This document shows, one piece after another, positions 8,363 through 16,990 of a stretch of DNA of 64,000 bases; the stretch's first letter is position 1, and each line of letters starts with the position of its first letter. The notes beneath the pieces were generated by a model that worked only from the letters and a program-made list of their open reading frames with translations, did no database searches and had not been told where the DNA came from. This stretch comes from Luteibacter pinisoli (GTDB taxonomy: Bacteria; Pseudomonadota; Gammaproteobacteria; Xanthomonadales; Rhodanobacteraceae), in contig NZ_CP041046.1 of assembly GCF_006385595.1 (NCBI RefSeq), positions 2,170,001 through 2,234,000 on the forward strand, in the 5' to 3' direction. The position numbers and the translations under genes are program-made.

Positions 8363-9739
8363 ATGGCTTACCAGACAAGAAACCCGACAACCGGGCATCT
8401 GCTCAGGACTTACCCCAACCATACCGAGGCTGACATTGAAGCGGCGCTGGATGCAGCGCACACGCTCTATAAATCACCCTGGTCAAGGGCACCGATCCAA
8501 CCGCGGCTACGCGTGCTGGAACGGCTCGCCGAGGTCATCGATGCGCGGAAAGATGAGCTTGCCCGGATCGTGGTCGAGGAGATGGGAAAACTGATCTCCG
8601 ACGCGCGCGACGAAGTCTGGATCATCGCTGAAATTGCCCGTTTCTACGCGCGCAAGTCGGAGGAGTTCCTCGCTCCGGTGAAAATTGACTCGGCCCTTGG
8701 CGACGCATGGATCGAACATCATCCGCTGGGCGTCATGATGGTGGTCGAGCCGTGGAATTTTCCCTACTACCAGCTAATGCGCGTATTTGCGCCCAACTTT
8801 GCGGCCGGTAATCCGGTGATCTCCAAGCACGCCAGTATCGTTCCCCACTGTGCGAGTATCTTCGCTGAAATGGTTGAGGAAGCCGGCGCCCCGAAGGGTG
8901 CGTGGGCCAACCTGTTCATCACGTCCGGCCAGGTCAGCGACATCATCGCCGACGACCGGATCGTGGGAGCGGCCATGACCGGCTCCGAGGGGGCGGGTAC
9001 CGCCATTGCCATACAGGCTGCGAAACACCTGAAGAAATCGACGCTGGAAATGGGTGGGAATGACGTGTTTGTCGTACTGGACGATGCGGACCTGGATCAC
9101 GCCCTGGAGGCCGGCGTCTTCTCGCGTTTGCACATAAGCGGACAGGAATGCATCTGCGCCAAGCGCTTCGTACTCCACGAAGCGATCGCGAAAACATTCC
9201 TTGATCGCTTCACTAAGGCCATGGCGACCGTCACCATTGAGGATCCCATGGACGAGGCGACGGAACTTGGCCCGTTGTCATCCTCGGAAGCGGCCGAAGG
9301 CCTTGCGAAGCAGGTCCAGAACGCTGTCGAACACGGCGCCACGCTTCATTTGGGCGGCCGGCAAATCGCGGGCGAAGGCTTCTTCTTCGAACCCACGATC
9401 CTTACCAACGTGACGCGGGACAATCCGGCCTATTTCGAGGAGTTCTTCGGCCCGGTGGCCCAGATCTACGTGGTAAAGAACGACGATGAGATCATCGACC
9501 TGGCTAACGATTCCCGATTCGGCCTGGCCGGCGCGATCTTCTCGAAGAACATCGAACGCGCCAAAGCCCTGGCCTCGCGGATCGAGACCGGCGCGGTATG
9601 GATCAATACGTTCGCGAGCACGGCGCCTGAACTTCCCTTTGGCGGCGTGAAGCGGTCCGGCTACGGCCGGGAGCTGTCGCATCTGGGCATCAAGGAATTT
9701 GTAAACCAGAAGCTTGTCCTGGTGAGCAAGACGGCGTAA
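8363..9739 (+). CDS. NAD(P)-dependent succinate-semialdehyde/aldehyde dehydrogenase, copy 1
   Basis: A 458-residue aldehyde dehydrogenase (usual length about 455-490). It has the cofactor-site VVEPWNFPYYQ (127-137), general base Glu229 in LEMGGND and catalytic Cys263 in GQECICAKR. It has no N-terminal signal and is cytosolic. The GabD-like subfamily oxidises succinate semialdehyde or related small aldehydes. The ATG at 8363 is chosen because the protein then aligns end to end with the paralogue at 21.8 kb, which differs mainly by conservative changes. The upstream extension to 8201 has no counterpart. It ends in a bidirectional hairpin shared with the convergent glxA-type gene. Confidence 0.9.
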   Translation: MAYQTRNPTTGHLLRTYPNHTEADIEAALDAAHTLYKSPWSRAPIQPRLRVLERLAEVIDARKDELARIVVEEMGKLISDARDEVWIIAEIARFYARKSEEFLAPVKIDSALGDAWIEHHPLGVMMVVEPWNFPYYQLMRVFAPNFAAGNPVISKHASIVPHCASIFAEMVEEAGAPKGAWANLFITSGQVSDIIADDRIVGAAMTGSEGAGTAIAIQAAKHLKKSTLEMGGNDVFVVLDDADLDHALEAGVFSRLHISGQECICAKRFVLHEAIAKTFLDRFTKAMATVTIEDPMDEATELGPLSSSEAAEGLAKQVQNAVEHGATLHLGGRQIAGEGFFFEPTILTNVTRDNPAYFEEFFGPVAQIYVVKNDDEIIDLANDSRFGLAGAIFSKNIERAKALASRIETGAVWINTFASTAPELPFGGVKRSGYGRELSHLGIKEFVNQKLVLVSKTA

Positions 9740-9753
9740 GGACGGAACACAGC

Positions 9754-9787
9754 GAGCCGGGCCCCGGGTTGATCCGGGGCCCGGCTC
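9754..9787. terminator. Bidirectional hairpin terminator
   Basis: GAGCCGGGCCCCGG (9754-9767) and CCGGGGCCCGGCTC (9774-9787) are perfect 14-bp arms with a GTTGAT loop. It fills the gap between the stops of the convergent aldehyde dehydrogenase and glxA-type genes. There is no U tract on either side. Confidence 0.7.
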
Positions 9788-10732
9788 CTATGCGATGGCC
9801 TCTTGCCGCGCAAGGCGACGGAGCACTTGGGGGGATTGTCCAAAGGCACGCAGGAAGGCGCGGCGCATGCGGTCACGGTCGCAAAATCCGGTCTGGTGCG
9901 CCACCACATCCATGGGATGGCGGCTTTGCTCCATCAGCGATCGTGCGCTTTCTACACGCATGTTCTCGATCGCCTTGGCAGGCGACTGGCCGGTTTCGGC
10001 GTGAAAGGTGCGACTGAAATGACGGGGGCTCAGGCAGGCAACTTCTGCCAGTTCTTCGACGGTCAGCGGTTTGTGCAGGTTTTCCCTGGCGTACGAGAGC
10101 GCCATCTGAATGCGATCCGACTTGGGCGAGAGGTCCAGGAGTGCCGAGAATTGCGATTGCTCGCCGCTACGGCGGTGATAGATCACCAGTTCGCGCGCCA
10201 CCGACTTCACGAGCTCCGCACCAAGGTCCATCTCGATCAAGGTGAGGCCAAGGTCGAGCCCCGCGGCGCCTCCCGCCGTCGTCCAGATGGGACCATCGTT
10301 CATGAAGATCCGATCGTGTGCGATCTTCACCTTCGGAAACCGCCTTTGCAGCTCATCCGCGTGTAACCAATGCGTAGCGGCACGCCTTCCGTCCAGCAGG
10401 CCTGCCTCCGCAAGCACGAAGGCCCCCGTAAAAACAGCGGCGATACGCCGGTGGCGGCTGGACGCCGCGCGCACGAACTCCAGCAAGCCGGCTGTCGCCG
10501 CGATCGGCGTTGTTGCCCCGCCCACGACGAGCGTGTCAAACGGTGTGTCTGAAAAGGCCTCGCTTTCAATCATCATGCCGGCCGACGTCCTGACAGGCCC
10601 GCCGGCCTCGGAGACGAAGTGCAGGTCGTAGGGCTGGCTCTCGGTCACCGAATTGGCCACTTCGAAAGCCATGGCGATGGTCAGCGCCATGACCGAATAG
10701 CCCGGGTAGACAATGAAAGCGATGTCACGCAA
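9788..10732 (-). CDS. GlxA-family AraC-type transcriptional regulator 1
   Basis: A 314-residue protein: a DJ-1/PfpI-like N-terminal domain (about 1-170, opening IAFIVYPGYSVMAL) and two AraC helix-turn-helices in the last 100 residues (LTVEELAEVACLSPRHFSRTFHAETGQSP, then PMDVVAHQTGFCDRDRMRRAFLRAFGQSP). Of the three paralogues here it is the odd one. At position 101, where the other two have the nucleophile-elbow Cys of SVCTGAF, it has Phe (AVFTGAF), so the sensor pocket differs. It also lacks the SSQGFSV and GDNECRLPS stretches the other two share. It converges on aldehyde dehydrogenase copy 1. Confidence 0.85.
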   Translation of the reverse strand: MRDIAFIVYPGYSVMALTIAMAFEVANSVTESQPYDLHFVSEAGGPVRTSAGMMIESEAFSDTPFDTLVVGGATTPIAATAGLLEFVRAASSRHRRIAAVFTGAFVLAEAGLLDGRRAATHWLHADELQRRFPKVKIAHDRIFMNDGPIWTTAGGAAGLDLGLTLIEMDLGAELVKSVARELVIYHRRSGEQSQFSALLDLSPKSDRIQMALSYARENLHKPLTVEELAEVACLSPRHFSRTFHAETGQSPAKAIENMRVESARSLMEQSRHPMDVVAHQTGFCDRDRMRRAFLRAFGQSPQVLRRLARQEAIA

Positions 10733-10838
10733 AGGAAGCGCTCCTCGTCAATGTCGGTGATGCGCCCTGAAATCCTGTTTCGGCCGGCGTTATCAATGAC
10801 TCTATGCTTTTCCGGCATCGTGGTTTATACCGCCCATG

Positions 10839-10854
10839 TCACAAAGGCTTGTGA
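10839..10854. promoter_or_regulatory. Dyad between glxA-type and lysR-type genes
   Basis: TCACAA-AGGC-TTGTGA is a perfect 6-bp inverted repeat with a 4-bp spacer, about midway in the 244-bp divergent gap and 123 bp upstream of the lysR-type start. It fits the T-N11-A style of LysR boxes loosely and is otherwise unassigned. I see no gene in the gap. Confidence 0.3.
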
Positions 10855-10976
10855 GCGTGGCTCAGCAATCGCGCACCCGTGGGCGGCTCGTTTTGGGTTT
10901 AATGTAGAAAACAGCCTTTATTGCTCCGACAGGTGCTTGAGGTGGCTTTGGACGATCTTGTGAATGAGGCTCACCA

Positions 10977-11870
10977 ATGAAAAAGGGAGAACTCGACGAG
11001 CTTTTCGCCTTTGTCACCATTGCCCGGACGCGCAGTTTTACGCGCGCTGCCGCCGAGCTCAATCTTTCGCCGTCTGCGCTAAGTCACACGATAAAGGCCC
11101 TGGAACTGCGCCTGGGCGTTCGCCTGCTGGCACGCACGACGAGGAGCGTAGCCCCGACAGCCGCGGGTGAGCGGCTGCTGCGTTCGGTGGAGCCCGCCTT
11201 CCGCGAAGTGCAGGCGGGGGTTACCGCGCTGGGCGACTGGCAGCGTGAGCCGCACGGCAACATCAGGCTGACGACGTTTTCGTACGCCGCTCATGCGGTG
11301 CTCGGGGCGTCGCTGCCAAAGTTTCTTCTTGACCACCCCAAGGTGTCCGTCGAGGTCGTCCTCGACTCAAAGCTCATTGACCTGATCGCCGAAGGCTTTG
11401 ATGCCGGTATCCGCTTCGGCGAGTCCCTGGACCAGGACATGATTGCCGTTCCGGTGGGCCCTGCAGCGCGCATGGCCATCGTGGGGTCACCGGCCTATTT
11501 CGAGCGACACCCGCGCCCGCAGACGCCATCGGACCTGGACGCCCACAACTGTGTCAACTACCGCCAGATCGGAAGCGGTGGTCTGTTGCCGTGGGAGTTC
11601 GAGAGGGATGGAAAGGAATTTCGGGTCCGTACAAGCGGACAGCTCGTTGTCGACGACGGCGATCTGGCGGCGACCGCGGTGGTCGCCGGAGCGGGGCTGG
11701 GTTACATGCTCGAAGGGCACGCGCTGCCCTACATTGCGAAAGGCCAGCTCATCCGGGTGCTCGAAGAATGGTGCACGCCGTTCGCCGGTCTGCATCTCTG
11801 CTATCCGAACAGGCAGCCGAGCCCTGCCCTGCGCGCCCTGATCGACGCGCTCAGGTGGACGGGCCCTTAG
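10977..11870 (+). CDS. LysR-family transcriptional regulator
   Basis: A 297-residue protein of normal LysR length. The winged helix-turn-helix lies at about 5-64 (FVTIARTRSFTRAAAELNLSP, then LELRLGVRLLARTTRSVAPT), followed by the two-lobed periplasmic-binding-protein-like effector domain (about 90-295). The SPSALSHTIKALE helix and DLIAEGFDAGIRFGESLD are typical of the subgroup that regulates oxidoreductases and efflux genes. Its 3' end overlaps the end of the convergent molybdenum hydroxylase gene by 20 bp. That gene set is a possible but unproven target. Confidence 0.85.
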   Translation: MKKGELDELFAFVTIARTRSFTRAAAELNLSPSALSHTIKALELRLGVRLLARTTRSVAPTAAGERLLRSVEPAFREVQAGVTALGDWQREPHGNIRLTTFSYAAHAVLGASLPKFLLDHPKVSVEVVLDSKLIDLIAEGFDAGIRFGESLDQDMIAVPVGPAARMAIVGSPAYFERHPRPQTPSDLDAHNCVNYRQIGSGGLLPWEFERDGKEFRVRTSGQLVVDDGDLAATAVVAGAGLGYMLEGHALPYIAKGQLIRVLEEWCTPFAGLHLCYPNRQPSPALRALIDALRWTGP

Positions 11871-14136
11871 CTTTGACCGCCTCAGCCCGGATGGGAAGAT
11901 GGCGCAGGCGCACGCCCGTGGCCGCGAAAATCGCATTGCCAATGGCAGGCGCCACGACGGTCGTCGGCGGCTCGCCCAGGCCAACTGGCGCCTCCGCGCT
12001 CTCGGTGAAGGCGATGTCCATCTCGGGGACATCCCGTATGCGCAGCGGTGTGTAGGTATCGAGGTTCAGGTCCTTCACCTGCCCGTTCTCAAAACCGGTG
12101 CCTTCGTACAGGGCCATGCTCAGCCCCCACAGGGTGGCGCCTTGCGCCTGGGCCATGGCGCCGCCCGGATCGATGATGGATCCGGCATCGATCTCCATCC
12201 AGAGCTTCTCGACGACGACCTGACCCGTTGCGGCCTTCACCTTCACCTGAGCCACGCAAGCGCACCAGGTGGGCATGCCCCGCTCCTGGCCGAACGAGCT
12301 GGCGAGGCCAAGGCCGCTGCCCGCGGGCAACGATCGGCCCCACCCTGCGCGCCCGGCCACGCGGCGGATGACGTTGGCCTGGCGCAGCGCGCCACCCACG
12401 GCGCTGGGGGCTTCACCGGCATTTCGCCCCGCCGCCGTCAGGTGCTTCAGGCGAAAGGTCACCGGATCGATGCCTTGCGTGCGGGCGGCTTCGTCGAGGA
12501 AGGACTCAAGCGCCCAGTTGGTCCAGCCAGGCGCCACGGCACGCAACCAGCCCGGCCGGAAGCTCCGCTGCGCAAGGTCGTTGTTCACGGCACGCACGCG
12601 GAGCGCACCTACCTCGTACCAATGATCCGCGCCGGCGATGGAGAAGGGATCGTATGAGGCACCATTGGTGCCCTTTTGCATGTTGCCAGGGAACACGGTG
12701 AGGCTCGGCCAGCCGGCGACCGCGACGTGCTCCATGGCCACGACGTCGCCGCGCGTATCCCAACCCATCTTGAGCCGCTGCACGGTGGGCGAGCGCAACG
12801 AATCGAGTCGCGTGTCGTCTTCACGGGTAAGTACCATCTTTACCGGTCGCTTCAATACCTTTGTGGCGAGGGCGGCGGGCACCACGTAATCACCGTTAAG
12901 CCGCCGGCCGAATCCGCCGCCGATCAGGTACGTTCGCATCACGATCTTGTCTTGAGTCACCCCTAGTGCCTTGGCGAGAACGGGAAGGATGAAGCCCTGC
13001 GCCTGGTTCCCCGTATGTATCTCGAAGAGGCCATCTTTCTCGAGGGCAACCGCGTTCACCGGCTCCAGCTGAAAATGCAGGACGCCTGCGGTCGTATACG
13101 TCGCTTCGATCGCCTGCGTGGCTGCCGCAAAGCCGGCGTCCACGTCGCCGCCGCCGGTATCGAGCAAGGCACCCTGCCCGCTGTCAGCGATCAGCTCGGC
13201 GGCATGCCGGAACAGATCGGCTTCCGAAACCGACGCGGTATCGCCGCCCTGCCATTGCACCTCGACGAGCTCCGTGGCGCGCACGGCGGCGTAGTAGCTC
13301 CGCGCGATGACCATCACCCACCCGGGCACCGTGTCGGAAGGATCGTCGAGCACGATGCTCCTAAGGTACCCCTTGACCTTGCGCACGGCCTGGTCGTTCA
13401 CCGAGACGACCCTGGATCCATAGCGCGTCGGCGGCAGCTTCGGACGCGCATAGACCAAGCCTGGCATCTCTACATCGATGCCGTAGACGGCCGTGCCGTT
13501 GGTTTTCGACGGAACATCAAGCGCGGGCGTGGGCTTGCCAATCAGGGAGCGGGCACTCGCTGGCTTGATCGGCAGCGCTTTCATCTGGTCGTCGGTAAAG
13601 CGACGGGCGAGGCGGCCGCGCCTGACGATGTCGCCATAGAGGATCGAGCGGCTACCGGCGTGGACAGCGCCATGTCGCGCGGTACATGCGCTGACCGGGA
13701 CGGCGAGGAGCCTGGCCGCTTCTTCGATCAACGTGATGCGACCGGCGGCCCCCGCCCGGCTGAACCGGGGAAACGACGTCCAGACCGAGGTGCTGCCACC
13801 GGTGACCATGAACCCCCATTTGGGATCGGTATCGACACCGACGATCCTGACCCTGTCCCAATCGGCCTCGAGTTCGTCGGCAAGGATTCGTGCAATGGCG
13901 GTCCCGATGTGCTGGCCCATTTCCGCCTTGGGCACATTGACCGAGATGATCCCCTCGTGGTCGATCGCAAACCATACCGTGGGTTCGAACAACGAACCCG
14001 CATATGCCATTCCTGGCGACACGAGCTGGTCCAGGAGCGCCACGGCGCCCGCCGCTCGCGCGAAACCGAAGAAGGCGCCGGTCGTCGCGGCCGCGATGAG
14101 GAACGATCGGCGGCCGTGGTCGATGTCGGTCGTCAT
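11851..14136 (-). CDS. Molybdopterin-binding subunit of a xanthine dehydrogenase-family/isoquinoline 1-oxidoreductase-type enzyme
   Basis: A 761-residue large subunit. The N-terminus carries a twin-arginine signal (HGRRSFLIAAATTGAFFGFARAA, Arg pair near residues 9-10), so the folded enzyme goes to the periplasm. Mo-cofactor motifs include GGGFGRRLNGDYV and the C-terminal LGEPPTTVVAPAIGNAIFAATG, whose Glu matches the catalytic Glu of this family. The start is fixed by an ATGA overlap with the [2Fe-2S] subunit gene. It hydroxylates an aldehyde or N-heterocycle, passing electrons to the small subunit and then the cytochrome. No dedicated maturation gene is in the window. Confidence 0.85.
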   Translation of the reverse strand: MTTDIDHGRRSFLIAAATTGAFFGFARAAGAVALLDQLVSPGMAYAGSLFEPTVWFAIDHEGIISVNVPKAEMGQHIGTAIARILADELEADWDRVRIVGVDTDPKWGFMVTGGSTSVWTSFPRFSRAGAAGRITLIEEAARLLAVPVSACTARHGAVHAGSRSILYGDIVRRGRLARRFTDDQMKALPIKPASARSLIGKPTPALDVPSKTNGTAVYGIDVEMPGLVYARPKLPPTRYGSRVVSVNDQAVRKVKGYLRSIVLDDPSDTVPGWVMVIARSYYAAVRATELVEVQWQGGDTASVSEADLFRHAAELIADSGQGALLDTGGGDVDAGFAAATQAIEATYTTAGVLHFQLEPVNAVALEKDGLFEIHTGNQAQGFILPVLAKALGVTQDKIVMRTYLIGGGFGRRLNGDYVVPAALATKVLKRPVKMVLTREDDTRLDSLRSPTVQRLKMGWDTRGDVVAMEHVAVAGWPSLTVFPGNMQKGTNGASYDPFSIAGADHWYEVGALRVRAVNNDLAQRSFRPGWLRAVAPGWTNWALESFLDEAARTQGIDPVTFRLKHLTAAGRNAGEAPSAVGGALRQANVIRRVAGRAGWGRSLPAGSGLGLASSFGQERGMPTWCACVAQVKVKAATGQVVVEKLWMEIDAGSIIDPGGAMAQAQGATLWGLSMALYEGTGFENGQVKDLNLDTYTPLRIRDVPEMDIAFTESAEAPVGLGEPPTTVVAPAIGNAIFAATGVRLRHLPIRAEAVKAKGPST

Positions 14137-14600
14137 GTCTTGTTCTCCTGCATCTCGCGCGCTGCCTGCTTGATGGCGTCGCGTATGCGCGCATACGTCA
14201 TGCAGCGGCAGAGATTGCCCGTCATGACCGCATCGATATCCGCATCGGTCGGGCTCGGAAAATCCCTCAGCATGGCAGCCGCCTGCATGATCTGCCCGGA
14301 CTGGCAGTAACCGCACTGCGGAACCTGCAGCTCGATCCATACTCGCTGCAGGGGGTGCTGGCCCTGGGGATCCAGCCCTTCGATGGTCGTCACATCGGCC
14401 CCGGACACGGCGCCAAGCGACGTCACGCAGGATCGCGTGGGGCGGCCGCCGACGTGAACCGTGCACGCGCCGCACATCCCGATGCCGCAGCCGAATTTGG
14501 TGCCCTTGAGACCGATCTCGTCGCGGATAACCCACAGCAGTGGCGTCTGCTCGTCATCATCGACCGTCACCGGCCGGCCGTTGATCCGGAAGCTGGTCAT
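14133..14600 (-). CDS. [2Fe-2S] subunit of the molybdenum hydroxylase
   Basis: A 155-residue protein with both clusters of the family: plant-ferredoxin type Cys38, Cys43, Cys46 and Cys58 (FGCGIGMCGACTVHV...SC), and the helical domain cluster Cys96, Cys99, Cys131 and Cys133 (QCGYCQSG, LCRC). It has no signal of its own and is presumably exported together with the Tat-tagged large subunit. It is coupled on both sides: its ATG overlaps the cytochrome gene stop (ATGA), and its stop overlaps the start of the large-subunit gene. It relays electrons from the Mo centre to cytochrome c. Confidence 0.9.
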   Translation of the reverse strand: MTSFRINGRPVTVDDDEQTPLLWVIRDEIGLKGTKFGCGIGMCGACTVHVGGRPTRSCVTSLGAVSGADVTTIEGLDPQGQHPLQRVWIELQVPQCGYCQSGQIMQAAAMLRDFPSPTDADIDAVMTGNLCRCMTYARIRDAIKQAAREMQENKT

Positions 14601-15949
14601 CGTGACTCTCCGTCTTTCTGGGCGCGAATCCGCGCCACTTGCCCCGCCAGGTCGGACCATGGGGGCTGCTGTGTACGCGTGGCACGCAGGTACGAAGCGA
14701 TCAGCGCCACATCCTGGTCACTCATGCCGCGGGCAAAGCCGGGCATCACCACGCCGGGCGCCCCGTCCTTCGCATCGATACCTTCGAGCACCACGTGGAT
14801 GAGGTTGGACGGGTCATCCAGCTGGACGGCGCTATTGAGGCCCAGGTCCGGACGGTTCGGCAGGACATCGGGCGCGCGGTTGTAATGGCAGGAGGCGCAG
14901 GCCGTGGCAAACAGGCGGCCGCCAGGACTGTCGGTGCGCTGGTGATCGGCCGTGTCGGCTTCCAGGGCGGTCGCCACGGAGCGGCCGGTCGTGTCCGCCC
15001 GGGAGTCGCCCGCGCCTAGTGACTCGATGTAGGTCACCAACGCCTGCTGATCCTCCGGAGCCAGTGAAGCCAGGCCCCGGGATACGGAGGCCATCGGGCC
15101 GGCGGCGGTACCGTGATACTTGCTGATGCCGGTGGTCAGGTAGCGATGCAGCTCATCGCTCGTCCAGGGTACGGGTGAGGCATTCGATGCCGTCAGCGCC
15201 GGCGCGAACCAGGCGTCGACGGATGCACCCTGATACCGCCGCGTAGATAGCTCCTGCCCCAGGATCCCTCGAGGCGTATGGCATGCCGAGCAATGGCTAA
15301 GGCCCTCGGCGAGGTATGCACCGCGGTTCCAGCGCGCTGATTCATCGCTTATTGCGACGAAGCGTGCCGGATGGAAGAACAGGAGCTTCCATCCCGCCTG
15401 TAACGCGCGGATACCGAAGGGAAACGGCATGTCGTTGGGGTGATCCGGCTGATGCACCGGCGCGCGCGTCATGACATACGCATAGATCGCGTGGATGTCC
15501 TCGTCGGACAACTGATTGAAATGATCGAAGGGAAAGGCCGGAAAGAGGTGTGACCCGTCCCTGGCGACGCCCTCGCGCATCGCACGTCGAAACGCTTCTT
15601 CCGTCCAGGCGCCAATACCCGTCTCACGATCGGGCGAAATATTCGTCGAGTAGATGGTCCTGAAGCCGGTATTCATCGCATAGCCACCGGCCAGTGGCTT
15701 GCCGCCAGCGATGGTATGGCACCCCTCGCAGAAGCCCGCAGCCGCGAGACGCGCGCCTTGCGCGATGACAGCGGGCGGGAAGCTTGTCGCCGGCGGTGTC
15801 GGCCCTTCCGCAATGGCGGGCTTCCAGGCCAGCGCGGCGAAGGCGCCAAGGCCGATCGCGGCGACAGCCACCAGCCAGAGGGCCACGCGTTTGATGCGGC
15901 CCGGGGTCCCGGCATGATGGGATCTATCCACGGTCGTCTCCTGGCGCAT
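14597..15949 (-). CDS. Membrane-anchored tri-haem cytochrome c
   Basis: A 450-residue protein with a single N-terminal membrane segment (about 20-42), a signal-anchor or cleaved signal, and three haem c motifs: CEGCH (74-78), CSACH (220-224) and CASCH (351-355). The domain order resembles the cytochrome subunits of periplasmic alcohol, aldehyde and isoquinoline dehydrogenases. It is first in a three-gene operon with two ATGA overlaps, so it is the electron acceptor that feeds the respiratory chain. No haem c maturation genes are nearby. Confidence 0.9.
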   Translation of the reverse strand: MRQETTVDRSHHAGTPGRIKRVALWLVAVAAIGLGAFAALAWKPAIAEGPTPPATSFPPAVIAQGARLAAAGFCEGCHTIAGGKPLAGGYAMNTGFRTIYSTNISPDRETGIGAWTEEAFRRAMREGVARDGSHLFPAFPFDHFNQLSDEDIHAIYAYVMTRAPVHQPDHPNDMPFPFGIRALQAGWKLLFFHPARFVAISDESARWNRGAYLAEGLSHCSACHTPRGILGQELSTRRYQGASVDAWFAPALTASNASPVPWTSDELHRYLTTGISKYHGTAAGPMASVSRGLASLAPEDQQALVTYIESLGAGDSRADTTGRSVATALEADTADHQRTDSPGGRLFATACASCHYNRAPDVLPNRPDLGLNSAVQLDDPSNLIHVVLEGIDAKDGAPGVVMPGFARGMSDQDVALIASYLRATRTQQPPWSDLAGQVARIRAQKDGESR

Positions 15950-16017
15950 ACGAACTGGCCCGACGGTATCAAGCGCCTACCCCGGGCTCCATGCCACATA
16001 CGCATGCGATTCCGGAC

Positions 16018-16046
16018 AAAAAAACCAAGGGGCAGTGCCCCTTGGT
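16018..16046 (-). terminator. Rho-independent terminator of the SDR/PfpI operon
   Basis: ACCAAGGGGC (16024-16033) and GCCCCTTGGT (16037-16046) form a perfect 10-bp stem with a 3-nt loop. On the minus strand it is followed by seven T residues. It lies 30 bp past the PfpI stop and upstream of the cytochrome operon, insulating the two. Confidence 0.9.
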
Positions 16047-16075
16047 CGGCAACGCGCCAAACGTGCTTCAGGGAA

Positions 16076-16963
16076 TCAATGCTTGTGCGCGGTAGGGCGC
16101 TTCTGTGCATTGAGCTGCTTGACCAGCACGTCACCGAATTCCGGTGCCGACATCGGCTGCTGGCCGGTGATCAGCTCGCGATCGACGATGACATTGCTGT
16201 GCCAGTTCGCCACGGTGTCGACATGGGCGCCCGCTTCGGCCAGCGCGTTCACCGGGTAGAACTGGACATTGCCGCCCAGGCCCGACGGGCCTTCAAGCTG
16301 CTGCTCTTCGCCGGTGGAGAACACGGTCAGGCGATAGCCAGCGTACGGCCAGCCAGCAGCCAGCGAGTTGGCCTTGCCGTCGCCCGCGATCATCGAGGCT
16401 ACGAAAGCGTCCGGGTCGGACAGAGCCGACAGCAGCACGATCGGGCCATGGCAGATAATGCCGGTGGGGCGGCCGGACTGGTGGAAGCTGGTGAGGATCT
16501 TGCCCAGGTTGCGGTCCTTGAGCAGGTCCGCCATGGGCGCGTGGCCACCCGGGATGAACACGCCGACGTAACCATCCGTGCCTTCGGCCACCACAGACGC
16601 CAGCGTCTTCGGGTGCTTCAGCTGTTCGATGCCCTTGGCGTATTTTTCGGCTTCTGCGCGAGCCGCGTCATCCCCACCAAAGAACATCTTGTTGTTGGAG
16701 TTAACGTCCATCACGGGCATGTCGCCGTTCGGATTGGCGATCACCGGCTCATAGCCAGCATCGACGAGCTTGCGGAACGGAACGACGAACTCGTTCAGAT
16801 AGTAGCCGGTCGCGTACTTCTTGCCGTCGCGAAGGTTCAGCTCGTGCGCGCTGGACATGATGACGAGCACCTTGCCGCGCGACGGTGCAGCGGAAGCCTC
16901 GAGCGGAACCGAGATCGAGGTAGAAAGGGCGAGGACGGCCCCGGCAATCTTGAAGATATTCAT
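16076..16963 (-). CDS. Exported DJ-1/PfpI family protein
   Basis: A 295-residue protein with a signal peptide (cut near EASA-APS at about 23). The DJ-1/PfpI fold shows AHELNLRDGKKYATGYYLNEF and the nucleophile elbow GIICHGP, whose Cys resembles Hsp31 and glyoxalase III-type members. The ATG at 16963 is preferred over a GTG 9 bases upstream because the AGGTGA ribosome site would overlap the latter. It is second in an operon 27 bp after an SDR gene. A periplasmic role on reactive carbonyls such as glyoxals is plausible but inferred. Confidence 0.8.
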   Translation of the reverse strand: MNIFKIAGAVLALSTSISVPLEASAAPSRGKVLVIMSSAHELNLRDGKKYATGYYLNEFVVPFRKLVDAGYEPVIANPNGDMPVMDVNSNNKMFFGGDDAARAEAEKYAKGIEQLKHPKTLASVVAEGTDGYVGVFIPGGHAPMADLLKDRNLGKILTSFHQSGRPTGIICHGPIVLLSALSDPDAFVASMIAGDGKANSLAAGWPYAGYRLTVFSTGEEQQLEGPSGLGGNVQFYPVNALAEAGAHVDTVANWHSNVIVDRELITGQQPMSAPEFGDVLVKQLNAQKRPTAHKH

Positions 16964-16990
16964 GATATTCACCTGTGGAAAGTTGAGTGG

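Noticed and set aside
8176..8364. 62-codon minus-strand frame between the sulfatase and aldehyde dehydrogenase genes
   Set aside because: No ribosome site or recognisable sequence, and it overlaps the candidate operator and promoter area.
10793..10822. Partial resemblance to the 28-bp element upstream of glxA-type regulator 1
   Set aside because: GTCAT and a GCA block are present, but the spacing is shorter by several bases and ATGGC is imperfect.
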